Source: Bradyrhizobium diversitatis (lineage in GTDB: Bacteria; Pseudomonadota; Alphaproteobacteria; Rhizobiales; Xanthobacteraceae). From it: a DNA stretch of 64,000 nt. The stretch is from positions 1-64,000 of the forward strand of contig NZ_JACEGD010000011.1 in the NCBI RefSeq assembly GCF_016031635.1, in the 5' to 3' direction. A program made the translations under genes and the position numbers. Positions 63,414-64,000 of this stretch are shown here, piece after piece (position 1 is the stretch's first letter; each line of letters begins with the position of its first letter). Below the pieces are notes generated by a model, which ran no database searches, was not told the origin of the DNA, and saw only the letters and a list, made by a program, of their open reading frames with translations.

Positions 63414-64000
63414 GTGACAGACTTCCAGTTTCCTTTGCGTTCCGACACGCGTCGTCAACTGATTCAGGTACTTTTCTTCGGTGCGGTCAGCACACTTGCT
63501 CTCACCGTGCCGTTCGGTTCCGCGCGAGCGCAGGCGCAGATTCCCGCTGTTACCGTGGAAGCGCCGGCAGAGCGCGCCCGTTCGGCGGCAATTGCTTCGC
63601 CGCGAAGGGCGGCGGCAACTCGCACCGGACGCGCCAGTCGTCGCGCTCCGGCGCAGCAGGCCACCCCGACTCAGTCGGCATCATCGAACGGCGCCACGGG
63701 CGAACGCGCCAATGGACCGGTGCGTGGTTTCGTCGCGACAAGGAGCGGCACCGCCACCAAGACCGATACGCCCTTGATCGAGACGCCACAGTCGGTGTCC
63801 GTCATCACGACCGATCAGATCAGGAACCAGGGCGCGGTCTCGATCGGCGAGGCCCTGCGCTACACCGCCGGCGTCAGCGGTGACGTCAATGGCGGCTCGG
63901 ACACCCGCTTCGGCGGACTCCAGATCCGCGGCTTCGACATGACCATGCCGGGCCTCTACGTCGACGGCTTGCGGATTCCGTCCAGCAACTACGTGCATTT
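63414..64000 (+). CDS. TonB-dependent siderophore receptor, 3'-truncated by window edge
   Basis: About 195 residues of an outer-membrane receptor open to the window end. GTG 63414 is the best start (another in-frame GTG is at 63393); no ATG precedes the signal peptide LIQVLFFGAVSTLALTVPFGSARAQA. A Pro/Ala/Arg-rich linker follows, then the TonB box/plug domain: VRGFVATRSGTATKTDTPLIETPQSVSVITTDQIRNQGAVSIGEALRYTAGVSG, RFGGLQIRGFDMTMPGLYVDGLRIPSSNYVH. This is the FhuA/FpvA-like family for ferric siderophores. Iron regulation is expected, but the upstream sites are not convincing. Confidence 0.9.
   Translation, partial: MTDFQFPLRSDTRRQLIQVLFFGAVSTLALTVPFGSARAQAQIPAVTVEAPAERARSAAIASPRRAAATRTGRASRRAPAQQATPTQSASSNGATGERANGPVRGFVATRSGTATKTDTPLIETPQSVSVITTDQIRNQGAVSIGEALRYTAGVSGDVNGGSDTRFGGLQIRGFDMTMPGLYVDGLRIPSSNYVH

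Overview
The window is GC-rich DNA from an alphaproteobacterium, most likely a Bradyrhizobium or close relative. The basis is the dusB(nifR3)-ntrB-ntrC-ntrY-ntrX-hfq-hflX order, the fused ispDF, a popZ-like gene beside valS, several intergenic palindromes of a Bradyrhizobium type, and the general codon bias. This is inferred from gene content; no database search was possible.

Layout. 1-5711: two tandem RND efflux permeases, the first cut by the window edge. 5748-7260: a DTW-domain tRNA modification enzyme, tRNA-Cys and two small genes. 8095-14924: a one-way cluster of binding protein, permease-ATPase fusion, acetamidase/formamidase, an AraC regulator fused to a second acetamidase/formamidase, and a RidA protein, which looks like uptake and hydrolysis of an amide-type compound. 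15118-22286: tRNA-Asn followed by a 7.1-kb phage-related island bounded by a 19-bp direct repeat of the tRNA 3' end. 22493-35032: housekeeping genes (PCMT-like methyltransferase, TolC-family protein, PopZ, ValS, DNA glycosylase, LipA, a START-domain protein, MscS, CinA, IspDF). 35236-45163: the nitrogen-regulation operon region through hflX. 45374-51895: MazG, QueC, cobalt-type nitrile hydratase with its accessory protein, an enoyl-CoA hydratase family enzyme, and MetNI. 51902-63129: an amine-utilisation cluster with an EutR-like AraC protein, a serine hydrolase, copper amine oxidase, aldehyde dehydrogenase, a branched-chain-type ABC transporter and a second AraC regulator. 63414-64000: start of a TonB-dependent siderophore receptor.

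Main discovery. In the tRNA-Asn island a 2.82-kb segment (about 18408-21233) is inverted relative to its ancestral state. Its two ends lie inside the integrase gene and inside the tape-measure gene. Flipping it back at the 4-bp inverted match gctg/cagc restores both genes in frame: a 404-residue integrase with its catalytic residues, and a 713-residue tape-measure protein. The restored island would be read in one direction as int-alpA-small genes-tape measure-terL. It has no capsid, portal or tail-tube genes, so it resembles a phage satellite more than a decayed prophage.

Other points: the AraC-amidase fusion; a single amber codon interrupting a permease-ATPase (LivM-LivG type) fusion; an EutR-like regulator that seems to have lost most of its sensor domain; and a strong-SD, very basic 53-codon ORF overlapping the start of hfq.
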